A stretch of 64,000 bases of DNA, taken from NCBI RefSeq assembly GCF_014822185.1, contig NZ_QVLR01000009.1, positions 124,001-188,000 on the forward strand, in the 5' to 3' direction. Positions 34,202 to 46,291 of this stretch are shown here, piece after piece (within the stretch, counting starts at the first letter, position 1; each line of letters begins with the position of its first letter). This DNA is from Azoarcus sp. Aa7 (GTDB lineage Bacteria > Pseudomonadota > Gammaproteobacteria > Burkholderiales > Rhodocyclaceae). The notes under the pieces are model-generated. The model was given only the letters and a program-made list of their open reading frames with translations, did no database searches and was not told the origin of the DNA. The translations under genes and the position numbers were made by a program.

Positions 34202-34205
<4 letters not shown>
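33765..34205 (+). CDS. vapC: VapC-type PIN-domain toxin
   Basis: A 146-residue PIN-domain RNase. Acidic metal-binding residues are Asp 6 ([11 protein letters not shown]), Glu 42 ([12 protein letters not shown]) and Asp 97 ([12 protein letters not shown]), with the [12 protein letters not shown] motif following. VapC toxins cleave tRNAs or rRNA unless held by VapB. Start GTG 33765 overlaps the vapB stop; ATG 33774 is possible. The stop (TGA 34203-34205) overlaps the parC start ATG 34202, so the toxin and the topoisomerase IV A subunit are likely translated from one message. Confidence 0.92.
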
Positions 34206-36556
<2,351 letters not shown>

Positions 36557-36695
36557 TGCGTCGCCGTGCCCGGCGCGGATGATGAGCACTCCGGCCGCAG
36601 GCAACGGCACCAAGGCATCGACGCCGGAGAGCCGCACGCTTCCTTCGGATTTCCGCGAGAAACGCGGCCCGCGCCCCGCCCGACAGCGGAGAACC

Positions 36696-37565
36696 TCAGC
36701 GGGCGGGTGGAGTTTCCTCGCTCCCGACGGCCTCGCCCGGAGGAAGGATCGAGCGGATCGGATCGCCCTCGCGGATCTGCCCCGGCGCGCGCGGCGGCGG
36801 CTCGCCGATCATCGACTCGATCAGGATCGTCACGCGCCGGTTGCGCGCGCGGCCTTCCTCGTTGGTGTTGTCGGTGAGCGGCCGCTGGTCCGCGTAGCCG
36901 GCCGCGGTGAGGCGGGCGCCGCGCACCCCCGATTCGATGAAGAGCCGCACGACCGTCGAGGCGCGCACCGCGGACAGCTCCCAGTTCGACGGGAAGCGCC
37001 CGTTGCGGATCGGCACGTTGTCGGTATGACCTTCCACCGTCACGGGAAACTCCGCGCGCGCCAGCACTTCCGCGACCGCGCGCAACGCGGCGACGGCGGC
37101 CGGCGCAAGCACCGCATCGCCCGGCGCGAACAGCACCTTGGCGTTGATCTCCACCGAGATCCCGCGCGCGCCTTCGGACACACGGACCTGCCCACCCTGC
37201 GTGAGCGGATCCAGCACGCGACGGATATCCTCGGCCATCGTCGTCATGCGCTTGTACTCGGCGCGGCGCCGCTTCTCGACCTCTTCGTCGGGGGTCGGCG
37301 TCAGCGGCGCGGGCTTGGGCGGGGCGACGGCCGGGGGCGGCGCGATCACCGGGTCGCCCGGCACATTCACGGTAATGTTGCGGAAGGCGTTGATCAGCGA
37401 ATCGGACAGGACGCGGTACTTGCCTTCGTTCACCGACGACAGCGAATACATCACGACGAAGAACGCGAACAGCAGCGTGATGAAGTCGGCATAGGACACG
37501 AGCCAGCGATCCTGATTCTCGTGGTTCGCGTCGTCCAGCTGGCGGTGTCGGCGGTGGCGTCGCAT
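36696..37565 (-). CDS. motD: Flagellar motor protein MotD (MotB-like stator)
   Basis: A 289-residue stator subunit. A single N-terminal membrane segment carries the proton-accepting Asp (WLVSYADFITLLFAFFVV), followed by a Pro-rich linker and an OmpA-like peptidoglycan-binding domain (TVEGHTDNVPIRNGRFPSNWELS, NRRVTILIES). It lies 10 bp after motC and forms the MotCD stator pair found in pseudomonads and relatives. It converges on parC, with a 139-bp gap where no hairpin terminator is obvious. Confidence 0.92.
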   Translation of the reverse strand: MRRHRRHRQLDDANHENQDRWLVSYADFITLLFAFFVVMYSLSSVNEGKYRVLSDSLINAFRNITVNVPGDPVIAPPPAVAPPKPAPLTPTPDEEVEKRRRAEYKRMTTMAEDIRRVLDPLTQGGQVRVSEGARGISVEINAKVLFAPGDAVLAPAAVAALRAVAEVLARAEFPVTVEGHTDNVPIRNGRFPSNWELSAVRASTVVRLFIESGVRGARLTAAGYADQRPLTDNTNEEGRARNRRVTILIESMIGEPPPRAPGQIREGDPIRSILPPGEAVGSEETPPAR

Positions 37566-37575
37566 CGCGGCACGC

Positions 37576-38316
37576 TCAGGCCATGTAGCCCTGCATGCGG
37601 CTCTCGATGATGCGCGGGTTGTCGCCGTTGGCGATACCCACCAGCCCGTCGACGAGCATCTCGCGCTGCGATACCCCGTCGGCCACGTAAGCCATCAGCT
37701 TCTTCGACATCGGCAGGAAAACGAGGTTGGCGAAGCCCACGCCATACACGGTGGCGACGAAGGCCACCGCAATTCCGGCGCCCAGCTTCGACGGATCGGT
37801 CAGGTTCTCCATCACGTGGATCAAACCCAGCACCGCCCCCAGGATGCCCAGCGTCGGCGCGTAGCCGCCCGCCGCCTCCCAGATACGCGCGCCCTGGCGC
37901 ATCTGCGCCGCCCAGGCGTCGATCTCGACCTCCAGCACCTCACGCAGCCGCTGCGGCTCGACGCCATCTACAAGGAGCTGTAGCCCCTTGCGGGTGAATG
38001 CGTCGTGGATGCGCGGGATCTGCGCCTCCAGCGCCAACAGCCCTTCCTTGCGCGCGATCTGGCTCCAGCTCGTCGCCTGGCGGATCAGCGCTGCGTGGCT
38101 CGACGGCGGCGGCACGAAGACCCATCGGGTCATGCGGATGCCTTCGCGGAAGACCTTCAGCGGACTCTGCAGCATCACCGCGCCCAGCGTGCCGCCGATC
38201 ACGATCAGGAAGGCGGTGGGCTGCAGGAGCGACGCGATATGGCCGCCCTCGATCACCTGCCCCATGATCAGGGCGGCGATGCCGAGGGTGAGCCCGACGA
38301 CGCTGATCTTGTCCAT
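37576..38316 (-). CDS. motC: Flagellar motor protein MotC (MotA-like stator)
   Basis: A 246-residue stator component with four membrane segments. It has the N-terminal MDKISVVGLTLGIAALIMG-like start, FLIVIGGTLGAVMLQSPL, the central cytoplasmic loop, and GGYAPTLGILGAVLGLIHVMENL with the conserved prolines of MotA-type proteins. Partner of MotD immediately downstream. It follows fliA by 25 bp in the same direction, so the stator and sigma-28 genes form one cluster. Confidence 0.92.
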   Translation of the reverse strand: MDKISVVGLTLGIAALIMGQVIEGGHIASLLQPTAFLIVIGGTLGAVMLQSPLKVFREGIRMTRWVFVPPPSSHAALIRQATSWSQIARKEGLLALEAQIPRIHDAFTRKGLQLLVDGVEPQRLREVLEVEIDAWAAQMRQGARIWEAAGGYAPTLGILGAVLGLIHVMENLTDPSKLGAGIAVAFVATVYGVGFANLVFLPMSKKLMAYVADGVSQREMLVDGLVGIANGDNPRIIESRMQGYMA

Positions 38317-38341
38317 GTCCGCAGTCCCCCGGCCGGCCCGC

Positions 38342-39121
38342 TCAGGCGCCGGACGGCGGATTCTTGGGCGGCCGTCCGCGGCGCGCCCCGGTCGTCGCGC
38401 CGGCCGGGCGCGCGGCCCCCAGGATGCGCGAGCGCAGGCGCGCCACGGCCTGGCTGTGGAGCTGGCACACGCGCGACTCGGAAACGCCCAGCACCTCGCC
38501 GATCTCGCGCAGGTTGAGCTCCTCGTCGTAGTACAGCGCCATCATCAGTTTCTCGCGCTCGGGCAGATCCTCGATCGCCCGCACGAGCGCGTTGCGCATG
38601 TCGGCCTTCTCGAGGATGTCGGCCGGATTCGACTCGTGCTCGCCGAGGTGGCGCTCGAAGTAGTCCTCGCCCTCGCCATCGGTGAAGTCCTCGAAATGCA
38701 CGAGCTGGTAGCCGCGCGCGTCCTGCAGCATGCGCTGGTACTCGGCGAGCGGCATCCCCAGCAATTCCGCGAGCTCCGCCTCGCTCGGCTGACGCCCGTT
38801 GCGCTGCTCGAGCTCGTGCACCGCCGATTCGATGCGCCGCATGTCGCGCCGCATGCTGCGCGGCAGCCAGTCGTTCTCGCGCAAGCCGTCGAGCATCGCG
38901 CCGCGGATGCGCTGCACCGCGTAGGTCTCGAACTGCGCGCCGAGCCCGTCCTCGTAGCGGCCGATCGCATCCAGCAGGCCCATCATGCCGTTCTGGATCA
39001 GGTCGTCCATCTGCACGCTGGCCGGCAGCTTCGCCATCAGGTGATAGGCGATGCGCTTGACCAGGGGGGCATAAGCCTCCACCAGATGGTTCTTGTCGAG
39101 ATTACCTGCTGCGTCGTACAT
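38342..39121 (-). CDS. fliA: Flagellar sigma factor FliA (sigma-28)
   Basis: Sigma-28 directs late flagellar and chemotaxis transcription. The 259-residue protein has region 2 (VKRIAYHLMAKLPASVQMDDLIQNGMMGLLDAI and FETYAVQRIRGAMLDGLR), region 3, and region 4 (LPEREKLMMALYYDEELNLREIGEVLGVSESRVCQLHSQAV). The start at 39121 (MYDAAGNLDKNHLVEAY) matches the family. A low-complexity Arg/Pro/Gly tail (~20 residues) extends the C-terminus. It lies downstream of the flhF/flhG-like genes. Confidence 0.95.
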   Translation of the reverse strand: MYDAAGNLDKNHLVEAYAPLVKRIAYHLMAKLPASVQMDDLIQNGMMGLLDAIGRYEDGLGAQFETYAVQRIRGAMLDGLRENDWLPRSMRRDMRRIESAVHELEQRNGRQPSEAELAELLGMPLAEYQRMLQDARGYQLVHFEDFTDGEGEDYFERHLGEHESNPADILEKADMRNALVRAIEDLPEREKLMMALYYDEELNLREIGEVLGVSESRVCQLHSQAVARLRSRILGAARPAGATTGARRGRPPKNPPSGA

Positions 39122-39231
39122 CCACTTCGCCTGTATTTTCTTCCGGCCCGGACGGGTTTCCGGGCATGGGGGCAAACCAGCGGATTTCCATTGTCCCCCT
39201 GCCGGCCCGCTTTTGCCAAACGGGTACGCGC

Positions 39232-40047
39232 TCAATCCCATGCCAGCCTCCCGCGAACGGCCGCCGCGCCGGCCCCTGCGCTGCCGAAAGCCGCGAGGCG
39301 CCGCAGGAAGGCGGCCTCCGCATCGCGCGGAGACGCTTCCGCCGCACTGCGCCCCAGGCCAGCCGCCAACTCGTCGCGCTCGAGCTCGCCCAGCCAGGCG
39401 AGGGGCACGCCGACGTGGCGGCGCACCAGTTCGTTGAGGCTGCGGAAGAAGGCCGCGGCGTCGGCACGGCCGCGTGCACCGCACACGGCCACGTGCAGCG
39501 AACCCGCCCCGGCCGCGGCGAGCCCCTTGATCACCTGATAGGCGTCCGTCGCACCGCTGCGACTCGCCTCGGCGACAACCAGACGGCGCGGCGCCGCCAG
39601 CGCGAAGGGCGACGGATCGGCCGCACTCTCGCACGCCGAGTTAATGAGGATGAAGCTCGCCGGACGCTGCAGCGTGCGCAATGCCGCGAGGAGGCATTCG
39701 CGCCGTTCGTCGTCGAGCAGCGGCAATGCGAGGGCACAGGCAGCCACAGGCACGCGCCCGAGCAGGCCCGGCACCGGCTGGACGAGTTCCCGCACCGAAC
39801 TGCGACCGCCGAGCACGCTCAACAGGTCTCCCCCGGCAGGCAGGCCGAGCACCCCGGCCAGCGAATCCTCGCCCTGCACCTCGTCGAGCAGCAGCACGCG
39901 CTGGCTGTGCCCGGCGATGCGGTGCGCCGCCTGCAGCGCGACATGCGCACGGCGGCGTCCGGTCGCGTACAGCGCGACGACCGTCGGGGGCGCGCGCCGG
40001 AACAGGCGCCGCAGCCCTGCCGCTTGGTCTTCCCGCGGGTCGATCAT
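39232..40047 (-). CDS. FlhG/FleN-like protein lacking the Walker A motif
   Basis: A 271-residue protein in the slot occupied by flhG/fleN, directly downstream of flhF. Several MinD-like strands are recognisable (QRVLLLDEVQGEDSLAGVLGL, DLLSVLGG, ASFILINSACESAADPSPFALAAPRRLVVAEAS, DAYQVIKGLA). The ATP-binding KGGxGKT loop expected at residues 25-37 is replaced by ALYATGRRRAHVA, so ATP binding looks lost. It may still modulate FlhF or flagellar number without ATPase cycling, or be a decayed copy. It starts 1 bp after the flhF stop. Confidence 0.7.
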   Translation of the reverse strand: MIDPREDQAAGLRRLFRRAPPTVVALYATGRRRAHVALQAAHRIAGHSQRVLLLDEVQGEDSLAGVLGLPAGGDLLSVLGGRSSVRELVQPVPGLLGRVPVAACALALPLLDDERRECLLAALRTLQRPASFILINSACESAADPSPFALAAPRRLVVAEASRSGATDAYQVIKGLAAAGAGSLHVAVCGARGRADAAAFFRSLNELVRRHVGVPLAWLGELERDELAAGLGRSAAEASPRDAEAAFLRRLAAFGSAGAGAAAVRGRLAWD

Positions 40048-40048
40048 G

Positions 40049-41521
40049 TCAGACTCCGCCGGCCGCCAGCATCAGCGCCGCTTCGTCGCCCTGCAGCTTC
40101 CACGGCGATTCGGCCCCCTGCTCGCGCAGCGCGCGGTGCAGCAGGTAGGCGCGATTCGGCAGGTGCAGGTCCTCCGGCACGCGCTGGCCGTTGGCGACGT
40201 AGAACACGTTGAGTTCGTTGCGCACGGCCACATCCAGCGCCGGGGCGAGCGACGCCGCCTCGTCGACCTTGGTCAGCACGCAGCCCGCCAGGTCCGGCCC
40301 GCTGTAGGCACGCACGACGTCGGCGAGCGTATCGCCGCGACAGGTCGAATTGAGCAGCAGCAGGCGGCGCACATCACCGGCACCGGTCAGCATCGCCGCC
40401 TGATCGGCAACCATCTTGTCGCGCTGGCTCATGCCCATCGTGTCGATCAGCACCATGTGCTTGTTGCGCAGCTCGGCAAGCGTCTGGCGCAGGTCGGCGG
40501 CGTCGCGCACCGAGAACACCGGCACGCCGAGGATGCGGCCGTAGATGCGCAGCTGCTCCTGTGCGCCGATCCGGTAGCCGTCGGTCGTGATCAGCGCCAG
40601 CCGTTCCGCACCGTGACGCACGACGCAGCGTGCTGCGAGCTTTGCCGTCGTCGTGGTCTTGCCCACGCCGGTCGGCCCCACCAGCGCATAAACGCCGCCA
40701 CGATCGATGATGTCCGCATCCGACGCGACCGCACGCAGATCGCTCGCGAGCGCGTTCTTCACCGCGGCACGCGCGTCCTCCGGCGAAGCCTCTTCATCCA
40801 CGGATTCGGCCAGCCGGCGCGCGAGCACGCCGGAGAAACCGGCTTCGAGCAGCTCGCCGACGATGTCGGCGCGTGCGGGCGCCTTGCGCCGGGTCTCGCC
40901 CCAGGCGAAGCCCGCGAGCTGACGCTCGATCATGCTGCGGATACCGGCCATTTCCTTCATCAGCTGGACGTTCGCTTCCTGCAGCGAACGGATGCGCTCG
41001 TCCTCGACCTCGCGTGCGGGCTCGGCGGCGCGGACCTGCGCTGCGGCCGGGGCCGGCTGCTTCGGGGCAGGAGCCGTCGTCGCGGCAAGCGGAGCGGGCA
41101 CGGAGTCGGGCGCGCTCCAGTCGTCGATCGAGTACTGCTCGCTCAGTGCCGCTGCGCGCGTACGCATCACGTAGTCCGCCGTCTCCATGCGCGGCGGGTT
41201 GAACGGGCGGATGATCTTCGCCGGCTTCGGCGTGGCGGCCGGGGCTGCGGGCGCACGTCCCGACAGGCTTACCTGGAAGTCGTCGTCCTCGGCCGAAGGC
41301 GCAGGCGCAAGCGGAGCCGGTCGGGGGGTCGGCTGGGGAGCAGGCGCTGCAGCGCGCTGCGTCCCCGGCAGCGCTCCGACGTCATCCGCCGGCAGAGCCA
41401 GGATCTCGACGCCGCCTTCGACCGCGCGGTTCGACAGCACGATGGCATCGGCACCGAGTTCGGCCTTCAGGGCACGCAGGGCCTCACGGGCGGAGGGGGC
41501 AAAGTAGCGCTTGACGTTCAT
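40049..41521 (-). CDS. flhF: Flagellar biosynthesis GTPase FlhF
   Basis: FlhF is an SRP-type GTPase that sets the site and number of polar flagella. The 490-residue protein has the basic N-terminal domain (MNVKRYFAPSAREALRALK), a long Ala/Pro-rich B region (~50-180), and an NG domain with P-loop GPTGVGKTTTT (residues 282-292), LITTDGYRIGAQEQLRIYG, LIDTMGMSQRD and VLTKVDEAAS. All GTPase motifs are intact, in contrast to the adjacent FlhG-like gene. It is followed by that gene after one base. Confidence 0.95.
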   Translation of the reverse strand: MNVKRYFAPSAREALRALKAELGADAIVLSNRAVEGGVEILALPADDVGALPGTQRAAAPAPQPTPRPAPLAPAPSAEDDDFQVSLSGRAPAAPAATPKPAKIIRPFNPPRMETADYVMRTRAAALSEQYSIDDWSAPDSVPAPLAATTAPAPKQPAPAAAQVRAAEPAREVEDERIRSLQEANVQLMKEMAGIRSMIERQLAGFAWGETRRKAPARADIVGELLEAGFSGVLARRLAESVDEEASPEDARAAVKNALASDLRAVASDADIIDRGGVYALVGPTGVGKTTTTAKLAARCVVRHGAERLALITTDGYRIGAQEQLRIYGRILGVPVFSVRDAADLRQTLAELRNKHMVLIDTMGMSQRDKMVADQAAMLTGAGDVRRLLLLNSTCRGDTLADVVRAYSGPDLAGCVLTKVDEAASLAPALDVAVRNELNVFYVANGQRVPEDLHLPNRAYLLHRALREQGAESPWKLQGDEAALMLAAGGV

Positions 41522-41654
41522 GGTGGTTCTCCCGACTACCGCGCTCTGTGCGCAGCATGGAACCGATTATGGTGGCGGGGAGACGGATCGATAGCGCGGA
41601 ATAGACCCGGTTTCCCCCCGCAAATCCGGCCCGCGACGGTTTCCTCAAAAGCGC

Positions 41655-43757
41655 TCAGCGCGCGGCGCCGCCGACCATCGCCGTGACGCGGATCGTGCGC
41701 GTCTCGGGCACTTCCGAATTCGCTATGACCTTCAGCGAAGGCACCGCACGGCGCAGGAAGCGCGACAACAGCCAGCGCAGCTGCGGCGGCACCAGCAGCA
41801 CCGGCGGCAGCCCCATGTCCTCCTGCCGCTGCGACACCTCGGCCGCGTGGCGCAGCATGCCGTCGGCGAGGCTCGGCTCGATGACGCCGCCATCGCCGCC
41901 ACCCGTCGACATGGCCTGCATGAGGATGCGCTCGAGCGTCGGATCCAGGGCCATCACCTGGATATCGGCATTACCCGGGAACAGGCTCTGCAGGATCGAG
42001 CGTCCCAGCGCCTGGCGCACGCGCGACGTGAGTTCGAGCGGGTCCTGGGTGCGCGGCGCGTTCTCGGCGAGCGTCTCGATGATCGTGCGCATGTCGCGGA
42101 TATTGACCCCTTCTTCGAGCAGGTTCTGCAGCACGCGCTGCACCGTCGCGACCGGCAGCAGCGCCGGCACGAGGTCCTCGACGAGCTTCGGCGTCGTCTT
42201 GCTGATGTGGTCGAGCAGCGCCTGCGTCTCCTGGCGCCCGAGCAGCTCCGCCGCGTGGTTCAGGATCAGGTGGTTGAGGTGCGTCGCGACCACCGTGCTC
42301 GCGTCGACGACCGTGTAGCCCAGCGCATGCGCCTGCTCGCGCTGGCTCGCGTCGATCCAGTATGCCGGCAGATCGAACGCCGGATCGCGTGTCTCGCGCC
42401 CGACGAGCGGCCCGGTCACCCGCCCCGGGTTGATTGCCAGATACTGGCCCGGATAGGCTTCACCGGAACCGATCTCGACGCCCTTCAGCGCGATGCGGTA
42501 CGCGTTCGGCTTGAGTTCGAGGTTGTCGCGGATATGCACCGGCGCCGACAGGAAGCCGACGTCCTGCGCGAACTTCTTGCGCAGCCCGCGGATGCGCTTC
42601 AGCAGCTCGCCGTCCTGCCCCTTGTCGACCATCGGAATCAGCCGGTAGCCGACTTCCAGCCCCAACACGTCCACCGGCGCGACGTCGTTCCAGCTCGCCT
42701 CCTGGCTCTCGGCCGCAGGCACCGCCGCCGCGGCCTCGGGCGCCACGCGTGCGGCCGCAACCGCCTCCTGGCGCGCGATGCCGAAGCGCCGCCAGGCGAG
42801 CCAGCCGAGCGAACCGGCCATCAGGATGAACACCAGATTCGGCATGCCGGGAATCAGACCCAGCACCCCGATGATCGCCGCCGTGAGCATCAGCACCTGC
42901 GGATTCGAGAACACCTGGCTGATCACCAGGCCACCCACGTCCGCGTCGTCGCCGACACGCGCAACGACCATACCCGCCGCGACGGAAATGATCAGCGCCG
43001 GGATCTGCGCGACCAGGCCGTCGCCGATCGTCAGCAGCGTATAGGTCTCGACCGCGACGCCCGCCGGCATGTCGTGCTGGATGATGCCGACGAGCAGTCC
43101 GCCGACGATGTTGATCAGCAGGATCACGATGCCCGCGACCGCATCGCCACGAACGAACTTCGACGCACCGTCCATCGCGCCGAAGAACTCCGCCTCCTGA
43201 GCGACCTCCTTGCGCCGGCGCTTCGCCTCCGCCTCGTCGACCAGCCCCGCATTGAGGTCGGCGTCGATCGCCATCTGCTTGCCGGGCATTGCGTCCAGCG
43301 TGAAGCGCGCACTCACTTCCGCGATACGCCCCGCGCCCTTCGTCACCACGACGAAGTTGATGACGACGAGAATCACGAACACGACCAGACCGATCGCCGT
43401 GTTGCCGCCGACGAGGAAGTGTCCGAAGGCCTCGATGACCTTGCCCGCAGCGTCAGGGCCGGTATGCCCCTCGAGCAGCACGATGCGCGTCGACGCGACG
43501 TTCAGCGCCAGGCGCAGCAGCGTCGTCACCAGCAGCACGGTCGGGAATACCGAAAACTCCAGCGGCCGGCGCGTGTACATTGCCACCAGCATCACCATCA
43601 CCGACACGGCGATGTTGAAGGTGAAGAACACGTCCAACGCGAACGCCGGCAGCGGCAGCACCATCATGGACAGCACCATGATGATGAAGATCGGCGCACC
43701 CAGCATCCGCAGGTTCGTCGGCGTCAGCAGCGCACGCAGGTTGAGGACATCGTTCAT
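41655..43757 (-). CDS. flhA: Flagellar biosynthesis protein FlhA
   Basis: FlhA is the large export-gate subunit of the flagellar type III secretion system. The 700-residue protein has eight N-terminal membrane segments (~20-310) with the FHIPEP-family motifs (VTKGAGRIAEVSARFTLDAMPGKQMAIDADLNAG and DAEFFGAMDGASKFVRGDAVAG-type sequence), then a cytoplasmic C-domain that receives chaperone-substrate complexes. The upstream flhB and downstream flhF keep the usual order. The ATG at 43757 is supported by length. Confidence 0.96.
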   Translation of the reverse strand: MNDVLNLRALLTPTNLRMLGAPIFIIMVLSMMVLPLPAFALDVFFTFNIAVSVMVMLVAMYTRRPLEFSVFPTVLLVTTLLRLALNVASTRIVLLEGHTGPDAAGKVIEAFGHFLVGGNTAIGLVVFVILVVINFVVVTKGAGRIAEVSARFTLDAMPGKQMAIDADLNAGLVDEAEAKRRRKEVAQEAEFFGAMDGASKFVRGDAVAGIVILLINIVGGLLVGIIQHDMPAGVAVETYTLLTIGDGLVAQIPALIISVAAGMVVARVGDDADVGGLVISQVFSNPQVLMLTAAIIGVLGLIPGMPNLVFILMAGSLGWLAWRRFGIARQEAVAAARVAPEAAAAVPAAESQEASWNDVAPVDVLGLEVGYRLIPMVDKGQDGELLKRIRGLRKKFAQDVGFLSAPVHIRDNLELKPNAYRIALKGVEIGSGEAYPGQYLAINPGRVTGPLVGRETRDPAFDLPAYWIDASQREQAHALGYTVVDASTVVATHLNHLILNHAAELLGRQETQALLDHISKTTPKLVEDLVPALLPVATVQRVLQNLLEEGVNIRDMRTIIETLAENAPRTQDPLELTSRVRQALGRSILQSLFPGNADIQVMALDPTLERILMQAMSTGGGDGGVIEPSLADGMLRHAAEVSQRQEDMGLPPVLLVPPQLRWLLSRFLRRAVPSLKVIANSEVPETRTIRVTAMVGGAAR

Positions 43758-43795
43758 TGCCAGCCTCTATCGCATCGTCCGTTCCGCACGCCCGC

Positions 43796-44935
43796 TCAGT
43801 CGGGCGCGCCGGGGTCCATGTCGGCGGGCACCGGCAGCTTGCCGGGCGCCGCGGGCGGAAGTCCGCCGTGAGCCATCCAGTGGTTGAGCTGATACACGTA
43901 GGCCATCACCTCGGCCACCGCCGTGTACAGCGCACCGGGCACCGCCTGCTCCAGTTCGCAATGCTTGTACAGCGCACGCGCGAGCGGCGGCGCCTCCAGC
44001 ATCGGCACCTTGTGTTCCTTCGCCAACTCGCGGATCTTCAGCGCGACCTCGCCGCGCCCCTTCGCGACGACGATAGGCGCACGCATCTTGTCCGCGTCGT
44101 ACTTCAGCGCCACCGAGAAGTGTGTCGGGTTCGTCACCACCACATCCGCCTTCGGCACCTGCGTCATCATGCGGCGGCGTGCCATCTCGCGCTGCATCGC
44201 GCGGATGCGCCCCTTCACCTGCGGATCGCCTTCCTGTTCCTTGCTCTCGCGCTTGACCTCTTCCTTCGTCATGCGCAGCTTCTTGTTGTACTGCCACAGC
44301 TGGAAAGGCACGTCGATCAGCGCGAGGATCGCGAGCCCCATGATGATCAGCAGCGTCGCGAACAGCACCATCTCAAGGAAGTCCGGCACCGCCGCCTCCA
44401 CCGCCTCGCCCGTCAGGCCGAAGATGTGCTCGTGCTCGCGCCACACCGCGAAGACGCCCATCAGGCCGACCACCGCCGCCTTCAGCAGCGACTTCACCAG
44501 TTCCGCCAACCCGTGCAGCGAGAACATGCGGCCGATGCCCTGGACGGGGTTCATGCGTTCGAGCTTCAGCCCCAGCATCTTGGGCGCGAACACGAAGCCC
44601 CCCATCAGGACCGGCGCCGCGATCGCCGCGACCATCAGGATCCCGAACAGCGGCATCATCGTCAGCAGCGCATCGGTGAACAGATTGCCGAAGCTCTCCA
44701 GCATCAGCTTCGCATCGAAGGCACGCGCCCGCTCGATCGCAAAACCGGCGCGCAACATGCCGAGGATCCGCCCCGAGATCCATTCCCCCATCATCCACAG
44801 CGCGCCGATGCCCGTGATCAGGACGAGAAAGGTCGACAGCTCGCGCGACTGCGGAATCTGCCCTTCCTCGCGGGCCTGTTCCAGCCTTCGTGCCGATGGC
44901 TGTTCGGTTTTCTCGAGATCGCTGTCTTCGGCCAC
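43796..44935 (-). CDS. flhB: Flagellar biosynthesis protein FlhB
   Basis: FlhB is the export-gate substrate-specificity switch. The 379-residue protein has the typical Lys/Glu-rich start (DSDLEKTEQPSARRLEQAREEGQIPQS), four membrane segments, a conserved linker, and the self-cleaving NPTH motif in VVVTNPTHFSVALKYD, followed by the cytoplasmic C-terminal domain. All expected residues are present. It lies 38 bp upstream of flhA. Confidence 0.96.
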   Translation of the reverse strand: MAEDSDLEKTEQPSARRLEQAREEGQIPQSRELSTFLVLITGIGALWMMGEWISGRILGMLRAGFAIERARAFDAKLMLESFGNLFTDALLTMMPLFGILMVAAIAAPVLMGGFVFAPKMLGLKLERMNPVQGIGRMFSLHGLAELVKSLLKAAVVGLMGVFAVWREHEHIFGLTGEAVEAAVPDFLEMVLFATLLIIMGLAILALIDVPFQLWQYNKKLRMTKEEVKRESKEQEGDPQVKGRIRAMQREMARRRMMTQVPKADVVVTNPTHFSVALKYDADKMRAPIVVAKGRGEVALKIRELAKEHKVPMLEAPPLARALYKHCELEQAVPGALYTAVAEVMAYVYQLNHWMAHGGLPPAAPGKLPVPADMDPGAPD

Positions 44936-45104
44936 GGCCGACTCCTTGCCTGCACGCCGGATGTGCCCCGTTCAGCACGGACACTCGGCGACGTGCGGCA
45001 ATTATCGCCGCACACCGGCAAGCCCCGCCGCCGGATAAGCGCGGGAAAACAGCCCTAAATCGCGTCTTGGAAAGTGCGGCGGCCGACGCGCCGCCATCGG
45101 CGCA

Positions 45105-45560
45105 TCAGCGTCCGGCAGGCAGCCGGTCGACGCCGCGGACCACCGTACCGGCGCCGATGCCGCGCGCGGCGAACCAGCCGGCATTCATCTCCAGCGCGAA
45201 GCGCGCCGGCGCCGCGGCGCAATGGCTGGTCTCCGATTGCGGCTGCATGTCGGCGATGTTCAGGATGCGCCCGTCGCGATCCATGAATGCCACCGACAAA
45301 GGTATCAGCGTGTTCTTCATCCACATGCAGTGACGCGCATCCTGCGCAAACGCGAACACCATGCCGTGCTGCAGCGGCATCGCCTTGCGATTCATCAGGC
45401 CGATCTGGCGCGCCTGATCGGTATGCGCCAGTTCCGCCTCGATGCGGTGCATCCCCGCCCCCAGCTCGACCATCGGCAATTCCGCACGGGCAGCGGGCAG
45501 GCAGGCAGCGGCCAGCGTGACGATCACCGCGCAGCGGCCGAAAAGGGACGGAAGACTCAT
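45105..45560 (-). CDS. Secreted DUF192 protein
   Basis: A 151-residue protein with a signal peptide (VIVTLAAACLPAARA) and a DUF192 domain recognisable by HTDQARQIGLMNRKAMPLQHGMVF, CMWMKNTLIPLSVAFMDRDGRIL and YALEMNAG-type (FALEMNAGWF) segments. DUF192 proteins are widespread, small and mostly without known function. It stands alone between flhB and rluE on the same strand. Confidence 0.85.
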   Translation of the reverse strand: MSLPSLFGRCAVIVTLAAACLPAARAELPMVELGAGMHRIEAELAHTDQARQIGLMNRKAMPLQHGMVFAFAQDARHCMWMKNTLIPLSVAFMDRDGRILNIADMQPQSETSHCAAAPARFALEMNAGWFAARGIGAGTVVRGVDRLPAGR

Positions 45561-45622
45561 CGCCGGAAAGCCCTGGGGGAATAATTGGGAAGCGCGATTC
45601 TACCGCGCACGCCGCACCGCAG

Positions 45623-46231
45623 TTAAGAACGCTGGACGCGTGAGGAACCGGCCGTGCGCGCCCGTCCTTCGTTGCCAAGGCGCCCGCCATCCACCTCTTC
45701 GGCGCGCCACGCCCCCGGCGCCAGGCCCGCGAGCGACCACGCTCCGATCGCCACCCGGATCAGGCGCAGCGTCGGGAACCCCGCCTTCGCGGTCATCCGT
45801 CGCACCTGCCGGTTCTTCCCCTCGCGCAGCACGATTTCCAGCCACGCCGTCGGCACACTCTTGCGGAAACGCACGGGAGGATCGCGCGGCCAAAGCCAGT
45901 CGGGCTCCGAAATACGCCGCACATCGCACGGCCGTGTCACGAAATCGCCCAAGTCCAGCCCCCCGCGCAGCCGCGCCAAGGCGTCCTCGTCCGGCTCCCC
46001 CTCGACCTGCACGACATAGGTCTTGGGCAGCTTGTGGCGCGGATCCGCGATCCGGTGCTGCAGTGCGCCGTCATCAGTCAGCAGCAGCAGCCCCTCGCTG
46101 TCAGTATCGAGCCGCCCGGCCGCATACACACCGGGCACCGGCACGAAATCCTTGAGCGTCGGCCGCCCCGGCTCCGCCGTGAACTGGCAGATCACGCCGA
46201 AAGGCTTGTTCAGGAGAATGACGCGGGACAT
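45623..46231 (-). CDS. rluE: 23S rRNA pseudouridine synthase (RluE-like)
   Basis: A RsuA-family pseudouridine synthase of 202 residues without the S4 domain, as in RluE (pseudouridine at 23S position 2457). The catalytic Asp is in [29 protein letters not shown] and [29 protein letters not shown] are further family motifs. Specificity within the family is inferred from length and lack of S4. It is 60 bp downstream of tRNA-Ser(UGA). Confidence 0.88.
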   Translation of the reverse strand: MSRVILLNKPFGVICQFTAEPGRPTLKDFVPVPGVYAAGRLDTDSEGLLLLTDDGALQHRIADPRHKLPKTYVVQVEGEPDEDALARLRGGLDLGDFVTRPCDVRRISEPDWLWPRDPPVRFRKSVPTAWLEIVLREGKNRQVRRMTAKAGFPTLRLIRVAIGAWSLAGLAPGAWRAEEVDGGRLGNEGRARTAGSSRVQRS

Positions 46232-46291
46232 GCGCAGAATGATGGGTGGAAGATCCCGTCGCCGGTAGATGCGGGGAACATGGGCAGGATC

